A stretch of 37,293 nucleotides of DNA from Euprymna scolopes (taxonomy: Eukaryota; Mollusca; Cephalopoda; Sepiida; Sepiolidae). The DNA lies in assembly GCA_024364805.1 (NCBI GenBank), contig CM044506.1, forward strand, positions 44,462,504 through 44,499,796, written 5' to 3'. Every line of letters begins with the position of its first letter. The stretch's first letter is position 1. The position numbers and the translations under genes are program-made. Under the pieces are notes generated by a model. It was not told the origin of the DNA and did not search any database. It saw nothing but the letters and a program-made list of their open reading frames with translations. Of this stretch, positions 17,601 to 22,994 are shown one piece after another.

Positions 17601-20529
17601 GCACATTTACAATTAGCAATGGTGGTGTATTTGGCTCCATGTTTGGCACGCCCATCATTAACCCACCCCAATCAGCAATTCTTGGTATGCATGGCATTTT
17701 TGATCGACCTGTTGCAGTTGGTGGAAAGGTAGGGTTTTTTTTTTTTTGTTATTTTTTTACGATTGTCTCACACTCCATCATATTAAAAAAAATAAACTTG
17801 AACATAATCGTTTTTTTTTTTTTTGTTTTTTGTTTTTTTTCAAATGTTTATTAAGTTTAATATTATTTCTAGCCAGGACTGCTTGTATCATGACAAACTT
17901 CTCAAAATAGGAGATATGGTCTGGGCACATAGTCTTATTCTAAACAAAAATATACTACACAAAGAAGGCAGTAATGCTTGGGATGAATTTGTAGAGATAA
18001 AGAATACTGGCAGGTGTAAGAAGTCTTTTTTCCAATTGAGATAGAAATATAAATTCTTGCTGTGATTTTTTTTACAAGATGTTGAAGCTCAATTTTTTTT
18101 TTATCTTTTTATTGGTTCACAACGTTTCGGCCAACTTCCTCTGGCCTTCGTCAGGTGGTAACCGCGACGGATAGGAACTTCGAATCTCCTAACTGCATTC
18201 TCAGCCATCACTGCCATCCGTAGTTGTTGTCATCTCACAAAAAAAAACAAAAAAACAAAAAAAGACAACAACTAATAAAGATGAGACTAATAGTCCGAAA
18301 TAAAAATAAAATTAACATATAATGCTCATCTCAAAATAAATTTCCAATTAAGGAATAATATATATATATATTGAAGCTCAGTCGAGCACTTCCTACGAAA
18401 ATAATGATAGAGTAGAGATGAACTTCTAAAAGCAATCACAAGGTCCTTTTAACAGGTTTATTGGTAGAGTTTTATCCTTCTGGGCTAATTTAGAATGACT
18501 TGTTCATTGAAGATTAATGATACATTAAGGCATTTCATATTCGTACATATGTTGCTATCTAAAAAGTTTTCTAGCCCAGTAAAGAAAGCCCACCTTTTTT
18601 GCAACAGACTTTGTATTATTTTCTATGTATTTATTTCAATTCCTGTTGCCTGTGAATATTAGGCTAAGGAGTTTGAATTGGTAAAGGAAAAGAGCTTAGT
18701 CTTAGTAGCATTAAATATAACCATTTCCTTCAACAAGCGAGCAGTTTGAAAACAAAAAAAAATGAACTATAATTTATTTTGAAGCATGCAGTGATTTACT
18801 TAGAATATTCTGTTCCGTATGTTATGGTTTTAAAAAGGCCGAATATAGTTTTTGAAGGTTAAACTACTTCAAAAAACAGACCAACTTCACAAAATTTGGC
18901 TTTAAAAAGACTAATTTGCCAATCTTGGACAAGAGAAGGACAATAACTTCCCTTTGATCTAACCGTGTTATCGAATATTATTATTATTATATTATATGAT
19001 CATTAATATATGGTGTGGAAAAGGAACTTGTATTAATTTCAACATGCAGCAGTTATTCATGAAGAAATAAGTCAACAAATGTTATTTAAAAAGAAAAGAA
19101 CATTTGAAAAAATTGATTATATAATCGTATAGATTGAATTTTTTTTAAAAAATCTTAATGCTGCAATATTTTAATTATAAATTTATTATACTTTTTACTA
19201 GAATATCTTGTCTTTTTCTTTTCCAATTTTAACAACTAGTCCTTTACTTTTCCATGTTTAAGCTTAACCATATTACTTTTCATGCTCGCATTTTTCTATT
19301 GTAATCCATGATTTTTGCAGGCTTCCAGTAAATTCACTTGTTCTTTGTTTAATTTCAGTCTTATTTTTTTGCCCCCATAAACATAACACACACATATATA
19401 ATAACAATGTACGTCAGTCGTCTGCTTTCAATAAAATCCCCCAATTATCTCCCTTTTATTCTTTCATTCTCTCTGTTTCACTTGTTACTTCTCTTTTCGC
19501 AAAAGCGGTGAATTGGTAGCAGCAGTAGTCGCTAAAGCGATGTGGTTGCAATGGAAACCAGTCATAAAAAACATTGTTCACCTCCTTACGTTTTTTTACG
19601 ATTTTGAATATCAATAAATTCATCATAACTTTTGTTTTACTGAACGAAAATTAAAAAAAAAATAAATTTCACGCTATAGCTGAAAAGGTGATCTATAAAC
19701 TGTAATAATTGTTTGAAATTTGGTTGAAAAATGAGTGAGCGGTGTAGCTTTAAAGCAGTTCTAAATTACTAAAACTGCCACTTTACCATATATTCAAACA
19801 CTACCATGTTTGAATGATATATAATGTGTAATCATTTTCTATGGTAAAATTAATCTAAAAATAAAAACATTTTCCTTTTTCGTATACATTTTCGGTGCTT
19901 GTGCAGTATAATGGGATTTCAAATAAATGCATTTTAGGTAAAAGCATGATTATATATTTGCATGTCGAAATTAAAAAAAAAATTTTCATTACAAAAAGTG
20001 GTTGCATAGAAAAATAATCACAAGTAAAAATAAAATTATTCAAATTATAGTTTTATCGTTTAGTTTATTGTATTAATGTTAAAATGTTCTTAAAAATCCA
20101 GAGGAGGTAACTGCAATTTATGTTTCTGAAAAATCTGCCATTTCAAAATAGAAAATGTTTTTTTTTAATATAAAAAAAGTTTAGCAGACCTTCTAACCGA
20201 TTATTTTTTGTAAGTTTTTAAAATTTTCATTAATTTCCACCTGACACATAAGTACGTAATTTTTTTTACCTAAAATGCATTTTTTGTAATCCCATTATAC
20301 AGCACAAGCTCCAAATTTTCTCAATAAAATAAACACTGGCTTGAAATAGCTGTAAAAAAATTGAAAAAAAAAATCTTTTTCTTGTCAATTTCAGGTTGAA
20401 ATCCGCCCAATGATGTACATTGCGCTAACCTATGATCATCGGTTGATTGACGGCAGGGAAGGCGTGCTTTTCTTAAAAAAGATCAAACAAGCAGTCGAAG
20501 ACCCTCGGATTTTGCTTCTAGATTTATAG
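2449..20529 (+). CDS. DLST: DLST, 2-oxoglutarate dehydrogenase complex E2 (3' part, six exons)
   Basis: The coding join is 2449-2696, 5232-5329, 10300-10498, 17328-17411, 17561-17728 and 20395-20529, giving about 309 residues with the stop codon. The product transfers succinyl groups from lipoyl-lysine to CoA in the mitochondrial matrix and forms the core of the 2-oxoglutarate dehydrogenase complex of the TCA cycle. The window holds the Pro/Ala-rich linker (about 82 residues) and the complete catalytic domain (about 227 residues). Diagnostic stretches are RIAQRLK-like [67 protein letters not shown] and the active-site DHRLIDG, ending DPRILLLDL. The linker runs into the catalytic domain with no E1/E3-binding domain, as I recall for animal DLST. 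All junctions are GT-AG and every phase agrees. N-terminal exons are off the left edge. Confidence 0.97.
2514..2537 (+). repeat. Coding (CCA)n tract encoding polyproline
   Basis: Six CCA codons plus CCC and CCA encode eight consecutive prolines inside the DLST linker. A pure triplet run in a length-tolerant linker is a plausible site of length polymorphism. Confidence 0.9.
4085..4300 (+). mobile_element. LINE fragment, RTE-like reverse transcriptase C-terminal region
   Basis: The + strand frame at 4107-4295 reads [20 protein letters not shown] then [10 protein letters not shown]. This matches the familiar YGSETWTL...RRLDAFEMKCLRRILGV block just after the reverse transcriptase domain of RTE-type and related non-LTR retrotransposons. 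Only about 60 residues survive, with a stop soon after. It lies in sense orientation in the DLST intron. The family is assigned from memory of that motif. Confidence 0.6.
4495..4893. mobile_element. Foldback/MITE family F, copy 1
   Basis: The left end CAGTGCTTATTTAGAATTACA and the right end AAGTCTAAGTCAACACC are related in inverted order. The arms carry GAACGAAGATGTCATATCCC and AAAATCAAATTTTATAG, with their complements returning near 4765-4850. It is the most decayed of four copies (others at 6455, 15965 and 26879), each about 400-435 bases without later insertions. No coding capacity, so it is a non-autonomous element able to fold on itself. Confidence 0.65.
5232..5329 (+). CDS. DLST: DLST exon: start of catalytic domain
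   Basis: The exon is entered after ATTCCAG on a codon boundary and left at GTATTT after two bases of a serine codon (phase 2). It encodes [20 protein letters not shown] then [12 protein letters not shown]. The RxxIAQRLKxxQN and TTFNEIDM blocks are near identical to my memory of vertebrate DLST and mark the N-terminal edge of the acyltransferase fold. Translation beyond 5329 runs into the intron. Confidence 0.98.
5617..6307 (-). mobile_element. ACTAGC-family element E1
   Basis: Read on the minus strand the element starts at 6307 with ACTAGCGGGGGTACCCGGCG and a TTGCCCGAGTG continuation, and ends at about 5617 with TTTATATAGAGA. A tRNA-like promoter lies inside on the plus strand: box A TGGCGTAGTGG at 6001-6011 and a box B-like CGTTCGCGCC at 6045-6054. 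An 18-base C run (6245-6262) lies next to the CCGGG motif. The start and end agree with E2 (26893-27492) and, more loosely, with E3 and E6. No open frame. I cannot name the class. Confidence 0.6.
6455..6851. mobile_element. Foldback/MITE family F, copy 2
   Basis: The left end is GGTGCTTATTTAAGAAAAC. The left arm has GGCATGAAGATGCTATAATC and AGAAAATCGAAATTTATAGG. The right arm has the complementary ATTTTTGGAATATGCCATC, TTCATCCCATGACAGGTAC and ACATCACAAA. The centre carries GTTGTCTCCCCTTTGTG. Two short open frames on the plus strand in the right arm are by-products of the palindrome. Confidence 0.75.
7219..7256. repeat. (ATC)n/(ATT)n microsatellite
   Basis: ATC and ATT triplets alternate in an imperfect array within the DLST intron. 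Confidence 0.9.
7351..7790. mobile_element. Hairpin repeat with TGTTGACA end, copy 1
   Basis: An outer part from about 7351 (AGTGTTGACATGATTAATTGG) leads into a strong inverted repeat. Words such as TAGTAAAACTAAAATTTATAG, cut here to its core, and AAATATATGCACATATT in 7525-7620 return as complements in 7655-7745, around a T-rich loop. The outer part and first arm match the reverse complement of 20812-21027, where the end reads AGTGTTGGGACAATTG. The end resembles hAT-type terminal sequences, but I see no second terminus or target duplication. The 91-residue frame across it is an accident of AT-rich palindromic DNA. Confidence 0.6.
8343..8382. repeat. (TA)n microsatellite
   Basis: About 20 perfect TA units, followed by AATTTTATCCTTTCTTAGAG. 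The latter phrase recurs near 9055-9078 (AATTTTATCCTTTCTTAAGAG), which suggests that the flanks of two repeats share an origin. Confidence 0.95.
8490..8815 (-). mobile_element. LINE lineage B, 3' end
   Basis: This minus-strand copy matches the lineage-B tails at 24590-26210 and, in opposite orientation, 32523-32800 and 34881-35150. Diagnostic plus-strand words are CTCTTTTTCACTCCAAA, TCACTTGG, ACAGGGGATTGTGGG, TGTCTGTTCACATTACATTT and AAACTTCTGCAT. The minus strand would encode an [13 protein letters not shown]-like block before the 3' UTR, but it is frame-broken here. A T-run at 8480-8488 is the likely A-tail. It is 5'-truncated. Confidence 0.65.
8859..9050 (+). repeat. 5S-rRNA-derived SINE, copy 1
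   Basis: 8859-8920 matches the 3' half of 5S rRNA: TAAGCAACATTGAATCTGGT, CAGTACTAAAATGGGTGACC and TTGAGAATACCAGGTGCTGT correspond to the box A/intermediate/box C region and terminal stem of 5S. It continues into a unique body (GTGCTCTGTTTATCTCTGC, CTGGATTTCTCCTTGCC) that also follows the 5S part in the minus-strand copy at 13040-13370. A shared body makes this a SINE family rather than isolated 5S pseudogenes. The first half of the 5S part is missing. Confidence 0.75.
9105..9588 (+). mobile_element. LINE lineage A, 5'-truncated 3' end with poly(A) tail
   Basis: The plus strand reads [16 protein letters not shown], then NLDVFKS and [10 protein letters not shown] followed by a stop. The RLWNSLP...FK..VN/LNKFL block ends the ORF2 of many CR1/Jockey-group LINEs. 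The 3' UTR holds CTTATCCCCGAGTGACTCC and GGGCCTTGATAAGTGGTGAC, then 31 A. Copies of the same UTR lie at 28205, 32195 and 35940 on the minus strand. The 113-residue minus-strand frame here is antisense. The intact A-tail suggests a fairly recent insertion. Confidence 0.75.
9988..10224. mobile_element. hAT-like non-autonomous element
   Basis: The left end CAGTGGTTCCTAACATTTTTT and the right end GGTTGGGAACGACTAG are imperfect inverted repeats of the CAGTGGTTCCCAA type common in hAT transposons. The element is about 237 bases, AT-rich and non-coding. The 8 bases flanking each side do not match, so the target duplication has decayed or the ends are slightly off. It ends only 75 bases before the acceptor of the next DLST exon. 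Confidence 0.65.
10300..10498 (+). CDS. DLST: DLST exon: catalytic domain, central
   Basis: The exon is entered after CCTTCAG; its first base completes the serine codon begun at 5328. It is left at GTATGA on a codon boundary. It encodes [20 protein letters not shown] then [20 protein letters not shown] and ends [15 protein letters not shown]. The [15 protein letters not shown] block and the DISVAVATP strand are hallmark DLST sequence. Against my memory of human DLST the turn before IYRD (IDANEI) is one residue shorter; otherwise the exon is collinear. Confidence 0.98.
11399..12183. mobile_element. MITE family M, copy A
   Basis: The terminal inverted repeats are about 80 bases. Left: CATACTTCCTAACTTTC, then GCGGTGACAAGGCAAATCAG and TTTCTTCGC. 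Right: GTGAAGGAACTGATTTGCC, TTGTTACCACTTCTCGTAGC and TAGCTGGCTATAA. The AT-rich interior holds a 48-T run (11640-11687) and GCAAATAAAGACTAATTGTG, which occurs in inverse orientation in copy B (21657-22324). Two internally matching copies with shared ends define a non-autonomous DNA element of about 0.7-0.8 kb. No transposase is seen, and the superfamily is not assignable by eye. Confidence 0.75.
12388..12582 (-). other. Short frame with LINE-tail-like sequence
   Basis: A 64-residue minus-strand frame contains [20 protein letters not shown] then [15 protein letters not shown]. The YLxxIPG...E(I/L)QxIALxGxxRIL pattern resembles a block I recall near the ends of invertebrate retroelement polyproteins, but I cannot name the family securely. 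Its context is intronic, with no splice sites or start context supporting a host gene. It is most likely a repeat remnant. Confidence 0.3.
13040..13370 (-). repeat. 5S-rRNA-derived SINE, copy 2 (best)
   Basis: On the minus strand 13370-13279 reads CACCGGTTCCCATCAGATCA, CCAAAGTTAAGCAATGATGA, CCTGGCCAGTACAAGATGGG and TGATGATTTGGGACTTCCAC, which follows the order of 5S rRNA from about base 25 to its 3' end, including the internal promoter. From 13278 down to about 13040 a non-5S body follows, beginning GTGCTGTATGTGCTCTCC, then TCTCGACATTGTTTCC and CTGGACTTCTCCTTGCCG, shared with 8921-8982. Overlapping frames on both strands here are by-products. This matches the SINE3 design (5S-derived promoter), known from fish and some other animals. 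Confidence 0.8.
13603..14296. other. Assembly gap (694 N)
   Basis: Unresolved bases lie within the DLST intron. The three long frames that cross it are artefacts of translating N. No coding loss is implied, because the flanking exons at 10300-10498 and 17328-17411 join in frame without missing residues. Confidence 1.
14843..15296. mobile_element. Palindromic (foldback) element
   Basis: The left arm (14843-15030) holds GATATCTACTTAACTGT, GAACATATCCAAAAATTACG and AATTAATTATTAATGAAAAT. The right arm (15120-15296) holds their complements ATTTTCATTAATAATTAATT, CGTAAATTTTGGATATGTTC and ATTAAGTAGATACC. The outermost text AAAGAATTTCTGGGTC pairs loosely with CAGCGAATTTCTTT. The spacer is about 90 bases and contains AATTACCTCCATTTT. 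RNA from either strand would form a hairpin with a stem of about 180 bases. Confidence 0.75.
15573..15770 (+). repeat. tRNA-derived SINE family S, copy 1
   Basis: Box A-like TGTGGCGTAACGG (about 15580-15592) and box B AGGTTCAATCC (about 15642-15652) are spaced as in tRNA. The tail holds CTAAGAATACAATTATGAAT, GGTTGACGGAATGGGAGCAT and CCCATGGATTAAATAAATGC. The tail recurs at 21071-21199 (minus) and 21325-21412 (plus). TAAATAAAT-type 3' ends on all copies suggest one LINE partner. Confidence 0.75.
15965..16387. mobile_element. Foldback/MITE family F, copy 3
   Basis: The left end is GGTGCTTATTTAGAATAAAA. The arms are CAGAGAATGAAGATGTCATA with TTCCAAAAATAACGTAAAT, and ATGATTTTTGAAATATGACA with TCTTTGTTCCATGATGGG and TACATCATAAAAATTT. 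The centre has GTTGTCTCCTCTTT (about 16193). It lies in the DLST intron. Confidence 0.75.
17328..17411 (+). CDS. DLST: DLST exon: catalytic domain, small exon
   Basis: The exon encodes 28 residues, [20 protein letters not shown] then TIAELGEK, between TTGCAG and GTGAGT on codon boundaries. GLVVPVVR is the conserved strand that follows DISVAVATP in all 2-oxoacid dehydrogenase E2 proteins. It is too small to be found as a standalone frame and was recovered by splice sites and homology. Confidence 0.97.
17412..17560 (+). other. DLST: DLST short intron, phase 0, 149 bases
   Basis: The donor is GTGAGT, with a long pyrimidine tract ending in CTTTTTAG. It is the only short intron of the gene and carries no repeat. 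Confidence 0.97.
17561..17728 (+). CDS. DLST: DLST exon: catalytic domain, core loop
   Basis: The exon encodes 56 residues beginning [20 protein letters not shown], then [20 protein letters not shown] and [16 protein letters not shown], left at GTAGGG on a codon boundary. GTFTISNxG and the NPPQSAILG loop line the CoA/lipoate channel in E2 catalytic domains. The downstream frame after 17728 is intron. Confidence 0.98.
18092..18370 (-). mobile_element. Retroelement insertion with hammerhead-like motif (Penelope-like?)
   Basis: The sequence TTGAAGCTCA occurs at 18082-18091 and again at 18371-18380, exactly flanking this segment: a perfect 10-base target duplication. On the minus strand the segment starts at the (TA)n end near 18370 and finishes with an A-rich tail beside 18092, as expected for target-primed insertion. 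It contains CACCTGACGAAGGCCAG and GGCCGAAACGTTGTG, a pairing typical of the ribozyme-carrying ends of Penelope-like elements as I recall them. No reverse transcriptase is present, so it is a short or truncated copy. The undecayed duplication implies a young insertion. Confidence 0.65.
18114..18163 (-). ncRNA. Hammerhead-ribozyme-like motif (dimer type)
   Basis: On the minus strand: stem I 5' side GGTTACCAC; box CTGACGA (18154-18148, fits CUGANGA); one extra A; stem II GGCCAG/TTGGCC with loop AGGAAG; box GAAA (18128-18125); the self-complementary ACGT; H17 = T; and stem I 3' side GTGAACC. Stem I pairs CAC with GTG and GGTT with AACC around a 2-base bulge. A stem III of only ACGU cannot fold well alone and would act as a dimer, as described for several retroelement hammerheads. 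The extra A before stem II is a departure from the consensus. Confidence 0.55.
19868..20335. mobile_element. Inverted-repeat element beside the last DLST exon
   Basis: 19893-19945 (GTGCTTGTGCAGTATAATGG, ATGCATTTTAGGTAAAA) and 20265-20313 (TTTTACCTAAAATGCATTTT, CCCATTATACAGCACAAGC) are inverted repeats of about 50 bases. The interior is AT-rich with GAGGAGGTAACTGC near 20101. The element ends about 60 bases before the exon acceptor. A 62-residue minus-strand frame over the left arm is not a gene. Confidence 0.65.
20395..20529 (+). CDS. DLST: DLST terminal exon with catalytic His/Asp motif
   Basis: The exon encodes 44 residues beginning [20 protein letters not shown] and ending [12 protein letters not shown] with stop TAG. 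DHRLIDG is the DHRxxDG active-site motif: the His acts as general base for CoA and the Asp stabilises it. Ending directly after LLLDL is the normal C-terminus of DLST, so the 3' end of the reading frame is complete. Confidence 0.98.
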   Translation, partial: VEIRPMMYIALTYDHRLIDGREGVLFLKKIKQAVEDPRILLLDL

Positions 20530-20904
20530 ATTCTTAGGTTGTTGTACAGCATTTTCTCCACAGAGGGGGACGGAGAGCAAGAAAGCGAGCGAAAGGCGTA
20601 GACTTATTTAGAAAAAGAAAGAAAAGAAAAAATTAGCTTCCATCTCGTTGTTCGTCACGAGATTTTTTTTTTGTTTTGTTTTGTTTGCACTTTACGTTTT
20701 TTTTGTTCTTAAAACCCCCCTCTCACTTACCCCCTTAACAGAAACATTAAAACTAATTATTCTGAGGTGAACCTCTTCATTTTTGTCTTTTTCTTTTTTT
20801 TTTTTTTCTTTTTTAGTTTTACTGGTAGTTTAAAAATCAATAAATAATTATTATTTTATTATTACCAGCAGTGGAAGATTTTGCTTTAAACAAAATCAAA
20901 TAAA
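20530..20904 (+). promoter_or_regulatory. DLST: DLST 3' UTR and poly(A) signals
   Basis: After the stop there are about 310 bases of AG- and T-rich sequence with no AATAAA. ATTAAA occurs at 20746-20751. The first AATAAA is at 20839-20844 and another at 20899-20904. Both AATAAA hexamers lie inside the repeat fragment 20812-21027. Which signal is used cannot be told from the sequence. Confidence 0.6.
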
Positions 20905-21027
20905 AAAGATAATTAAAAGAATGGTTTTGGTATCGGAAAATAGATACAGATTTTTTTAATACCGATTCCGATACTCCTAAAAGTTCTGATTTTTCTGATT
21001 TCCGATTTCAATTGTCCCAACACTAAT
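20812..21027 (-). mobile_element. Hairpin repeat with TGTTGGGAC end, copy 2 (half element)
   Basis: Read on the minus strand from 21027 (GTGTTGGGACAATTG) it follows copy 1 (7351-7560) through GTTTAAAGC, TCTTCCACTGC and ACCAGTAAAACTAAAA. It stops at the position where copy 1 enters its hairpin centre, beside a T-run. TATCGGAAAATAGATAC and ACCGATTCCGATACTCC form a short internal inverted repeat. Confidence 0.65.
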
Positions 21028-21070
21028 ATATATGTATATATATTTATATATCTCATGCTAATATTACTCT

Positions 21071-21412
21071 TTATTTAATCCATGGGAGTAGCTTTCTCTC
21101 ATTCCATCATCAACGCCTTAAATAATTCGTAATTGTATTATCGCCCGTGCTGAGGATTAAATCTTCAACCACCACAAGACTGTCACTTAGAACGTACTAT
21201 CGGGGGTCCCTGGCATTGCTTGGGTGTGTTGAGATGGCGTAGTAAGGAACTACGAAAAAAAAATGTGGTACTGGGGGAGGGGGGACAACAATAGGCAGCC
21301 TGTGTGGACAGATGTTAAAAAAAAAAAAGAATACAATTACAAATTACTTTAATTATTCTACAGGTTATGGCTGACAGAATAAGAGCATACTACACTCGTG
21401 GATTAAATAAAG
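21071..21412. repeat. SINE family S tails (copies 2 and 3) with an ACTAGC-type motif between
   Basis: 21071-21199 is the minus-strand counterpart of 15610-15765: ATTTAATCCATGGGAGTA, TTCGTAATTGTATT, CTGAGGATTAAATCTTCAAC and GTCACTTAGAAC. 21325-21412 is a plus-strand tail with GAATACAATTACAAATTAC, GTTATGGCTGACAGAATAAG and GTGGATTAAATAAA. Between them ACTATCGGGGGTCCCTGGCA then TTGCTTGGGTG (21196-21226) resembles the start of the ACTAGC family. The two tails face each other, suggesting nested insertion. Confidence 0.6.
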
Positions 21413-21656
21413 GATTTAATTGAAAATTCTGTGCAGGTGACCAAAGTCGACAAGATGGATATGAAAGGGCGAAAGGTTACGTACACCGAGATGTTGAGAA
21501 TAACAAAAAAAAAGAGAATAGTAGTGCTGGTCTCAAAAATTCTGAAGCACAATCGCCACTTGTCATAAATAGCTGGATTAAAATATTGTAGAACCTTCAG
21601 TGATAAATATGTTGGTATCGTTTTTAAAAAAAAACAAAAATCTATTTTTTGGTTTT

Positions 21657-22324
21657 AATTTTGGGTTAAAGTCAGCTAACGTACTTCCTAACTTCCGGGG
21701 AAGCAGTGACAAGGCAAATCAGTTTCTTCACTTTTATTGTTCTTCAGTTTTTCTATTGTGAAGCAATTTATTGAAATAAAATAGGCCATTATCGAAAAAT
21801 ACACAGTAAAAATTAACAAAATTATAAAAAGATAAAAATAACACAATTAGTCTTTATTTGCACTTTTAATAACAAAATTTAAAAAATAAAAGATTTTTTT
21901 ATAATTTTAAAAATAAGATTTATTTTAATTTATATAATAAATATGTTTATGAAGTTATAAAAATAAAATTGAAATCAAAATAACATTTCAAAGATCATGA
22001 AAGAAAAACGTTTCTAATACATATTTCCAAAATAGTTTTTAAATATTTTAAAAAGTTTTTTCAATAATTCTTAGAAATAAAATAAAATAATAATTTCAAT
22101 AAATCCTAATTAAAATAAGACCAAAAAAAATTTTTCAATGATTATTAAATAAATAAAAAAACAATGATCAGAAAATCGTAATAAAAATAAAGAGTACATG
22201 AACAGGGGAAATATAGGCTTGAGAGAAAAAAAAGTGAAGGAACTTTTTTTTTGCCTTGTCACCACTTATGGTAGCACTACACTGGAAGTTAGGAAGTACA
22301 CTAGTTGACTATAACCAAATTTTG
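21657..22324. mobile_element. MITE family M, copy B
   Basis: Left terminal repeat: GGGTTAAAGTCAGCTAACGT, ACTTCCTAACTTCC, AGCAGTGACAAGGCAAATCA. Right: TTGCCTTGTCACCACTTATG, GTAGCACTACACTGGAAGTT, AGGAAGTACACTAG, GACTATAACC. The interior matches copy A (11399-12183) in opposite orientation, with no 48-T run. It is about 668 bases with no transposase frame. Confidence 0.8.
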
Positions 22325-22566
22325 CTGTGTGTTTCAACTCTGTCTGATTCGTAATTGATCAGAATTCTTGTCATCAAAATAAAATGCTTCCATTTAGATC
22401 AAATATATTTTTCTTTGCCAAACCTAAAAAAAATCTCAATCCGTTGCCATTTCTTGAACTATTTATAAAACATTAGAAAAAAATACTTTGAGTCGCTTTG
22501 TAAAATTGCAACTGAAAACCAAATCAATCCAGGTAGCCGCTTGCTTTCTTACTTGCTTCTTTGGTC

Positions 22567-22830
22567 GTTAACATACCAGTTCTCATTAGATTACTAAAGT
22601 TAAGCAAGGTTTGACCCTGGCCAATATCAGATTAGTAACCATTTGGGAATACCAGATTGTGTATGTAAGAGGACGTCGACAACTCCCTGCAAGAATGATA
22701 AAAAACCTAATATCGTTATCTCCCCTGACTGTAATATACAAGCGACTGGGAACTGCTTGTGAATTTCATATTCTTATAACAGTTCCTCCAAAGGAGGAAG
22801 CCTGTTAAACCCACGTACAGTAAGTGCTGC
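22567..22830 (+). repeat. 5S-rRNA-derived SINE, copy 3
   Basis: 22567-22662 reads GTTAACATACCAGTTCTCAT, TAGATTACTAAAGTTAAGCA, AGGTTTGACCCTGGCCAATA and TTTGGGAATACCAGATTGTG, collinear with nearly all of 5S rRNA beyond the first stem. Many C/G-to-T/A differences mark it as a pseudogene-derived copy. The sequence after 22670 does not clearly match the body of copies 1 and 2, so this may be a separate 5S pseudogene or an older subfamily. Confidence 0.7.
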
Positions 22831-22994
22831 TGCTGAAACACGTCCTGAACCATTGCGGCTCCAAAGTAAGATCACCAGAGATGGTACGCCAATCTCTGTT
22901 CTGCTGTCAAAGACATTTGTGGTTAAAGCTGTCTTTGTTTATGAAATTGTTTTTTGATTTCAATCTGTTAATTGGTTGAAGTTATGCAAGAAGA

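Larger units (their letters stand above)
17868..18625 (-). mobile_element. LINE lineage B fragment, interrupted
   Basis: Two parts, 17868-18091 and 18371-18625, match the lineage-B region that encodes AKSVAKKLGSLYWARK-like sequence at 25105-25930. Shared plus-strand words include TTTGTAGAGATAAAGAATAC, GCAGGTGTAAGAAG, AAAGTTTTCTAGCCCAGTA and GCAACAGACTT. The parts overlap in content, so there may be two fused copies. A 279-base insertion separates them, flanked by the duplicated decamer TTGAAGCTCA. Confidence 0.55.
17729..20394 (+). other. DLST: DLST last intron, phase 0, 2666 bases
   Basis: The donor is GTAGGG and the acceptor TTGTCAATTTCAG. It holds a minus-strand LINE fragment split by a ribozyme-bearing insertion (17868-18625) and a palindromic repeat (19868-20335) close to the acceptor. 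18630-19860 is AT-rich with AAGGACAATAACTTCCCTTT near 18938 and ATTATCTCCCTTTT near 19443, and nothing else I can name. Confidence 0.85.

Noticed and set aside
19500-19565. Possible tRNA-like segment GGTGAATTGGTAGCAGCAG...
   Set aside because: No box B at the right spacing and no cloverleaf can be drawn.
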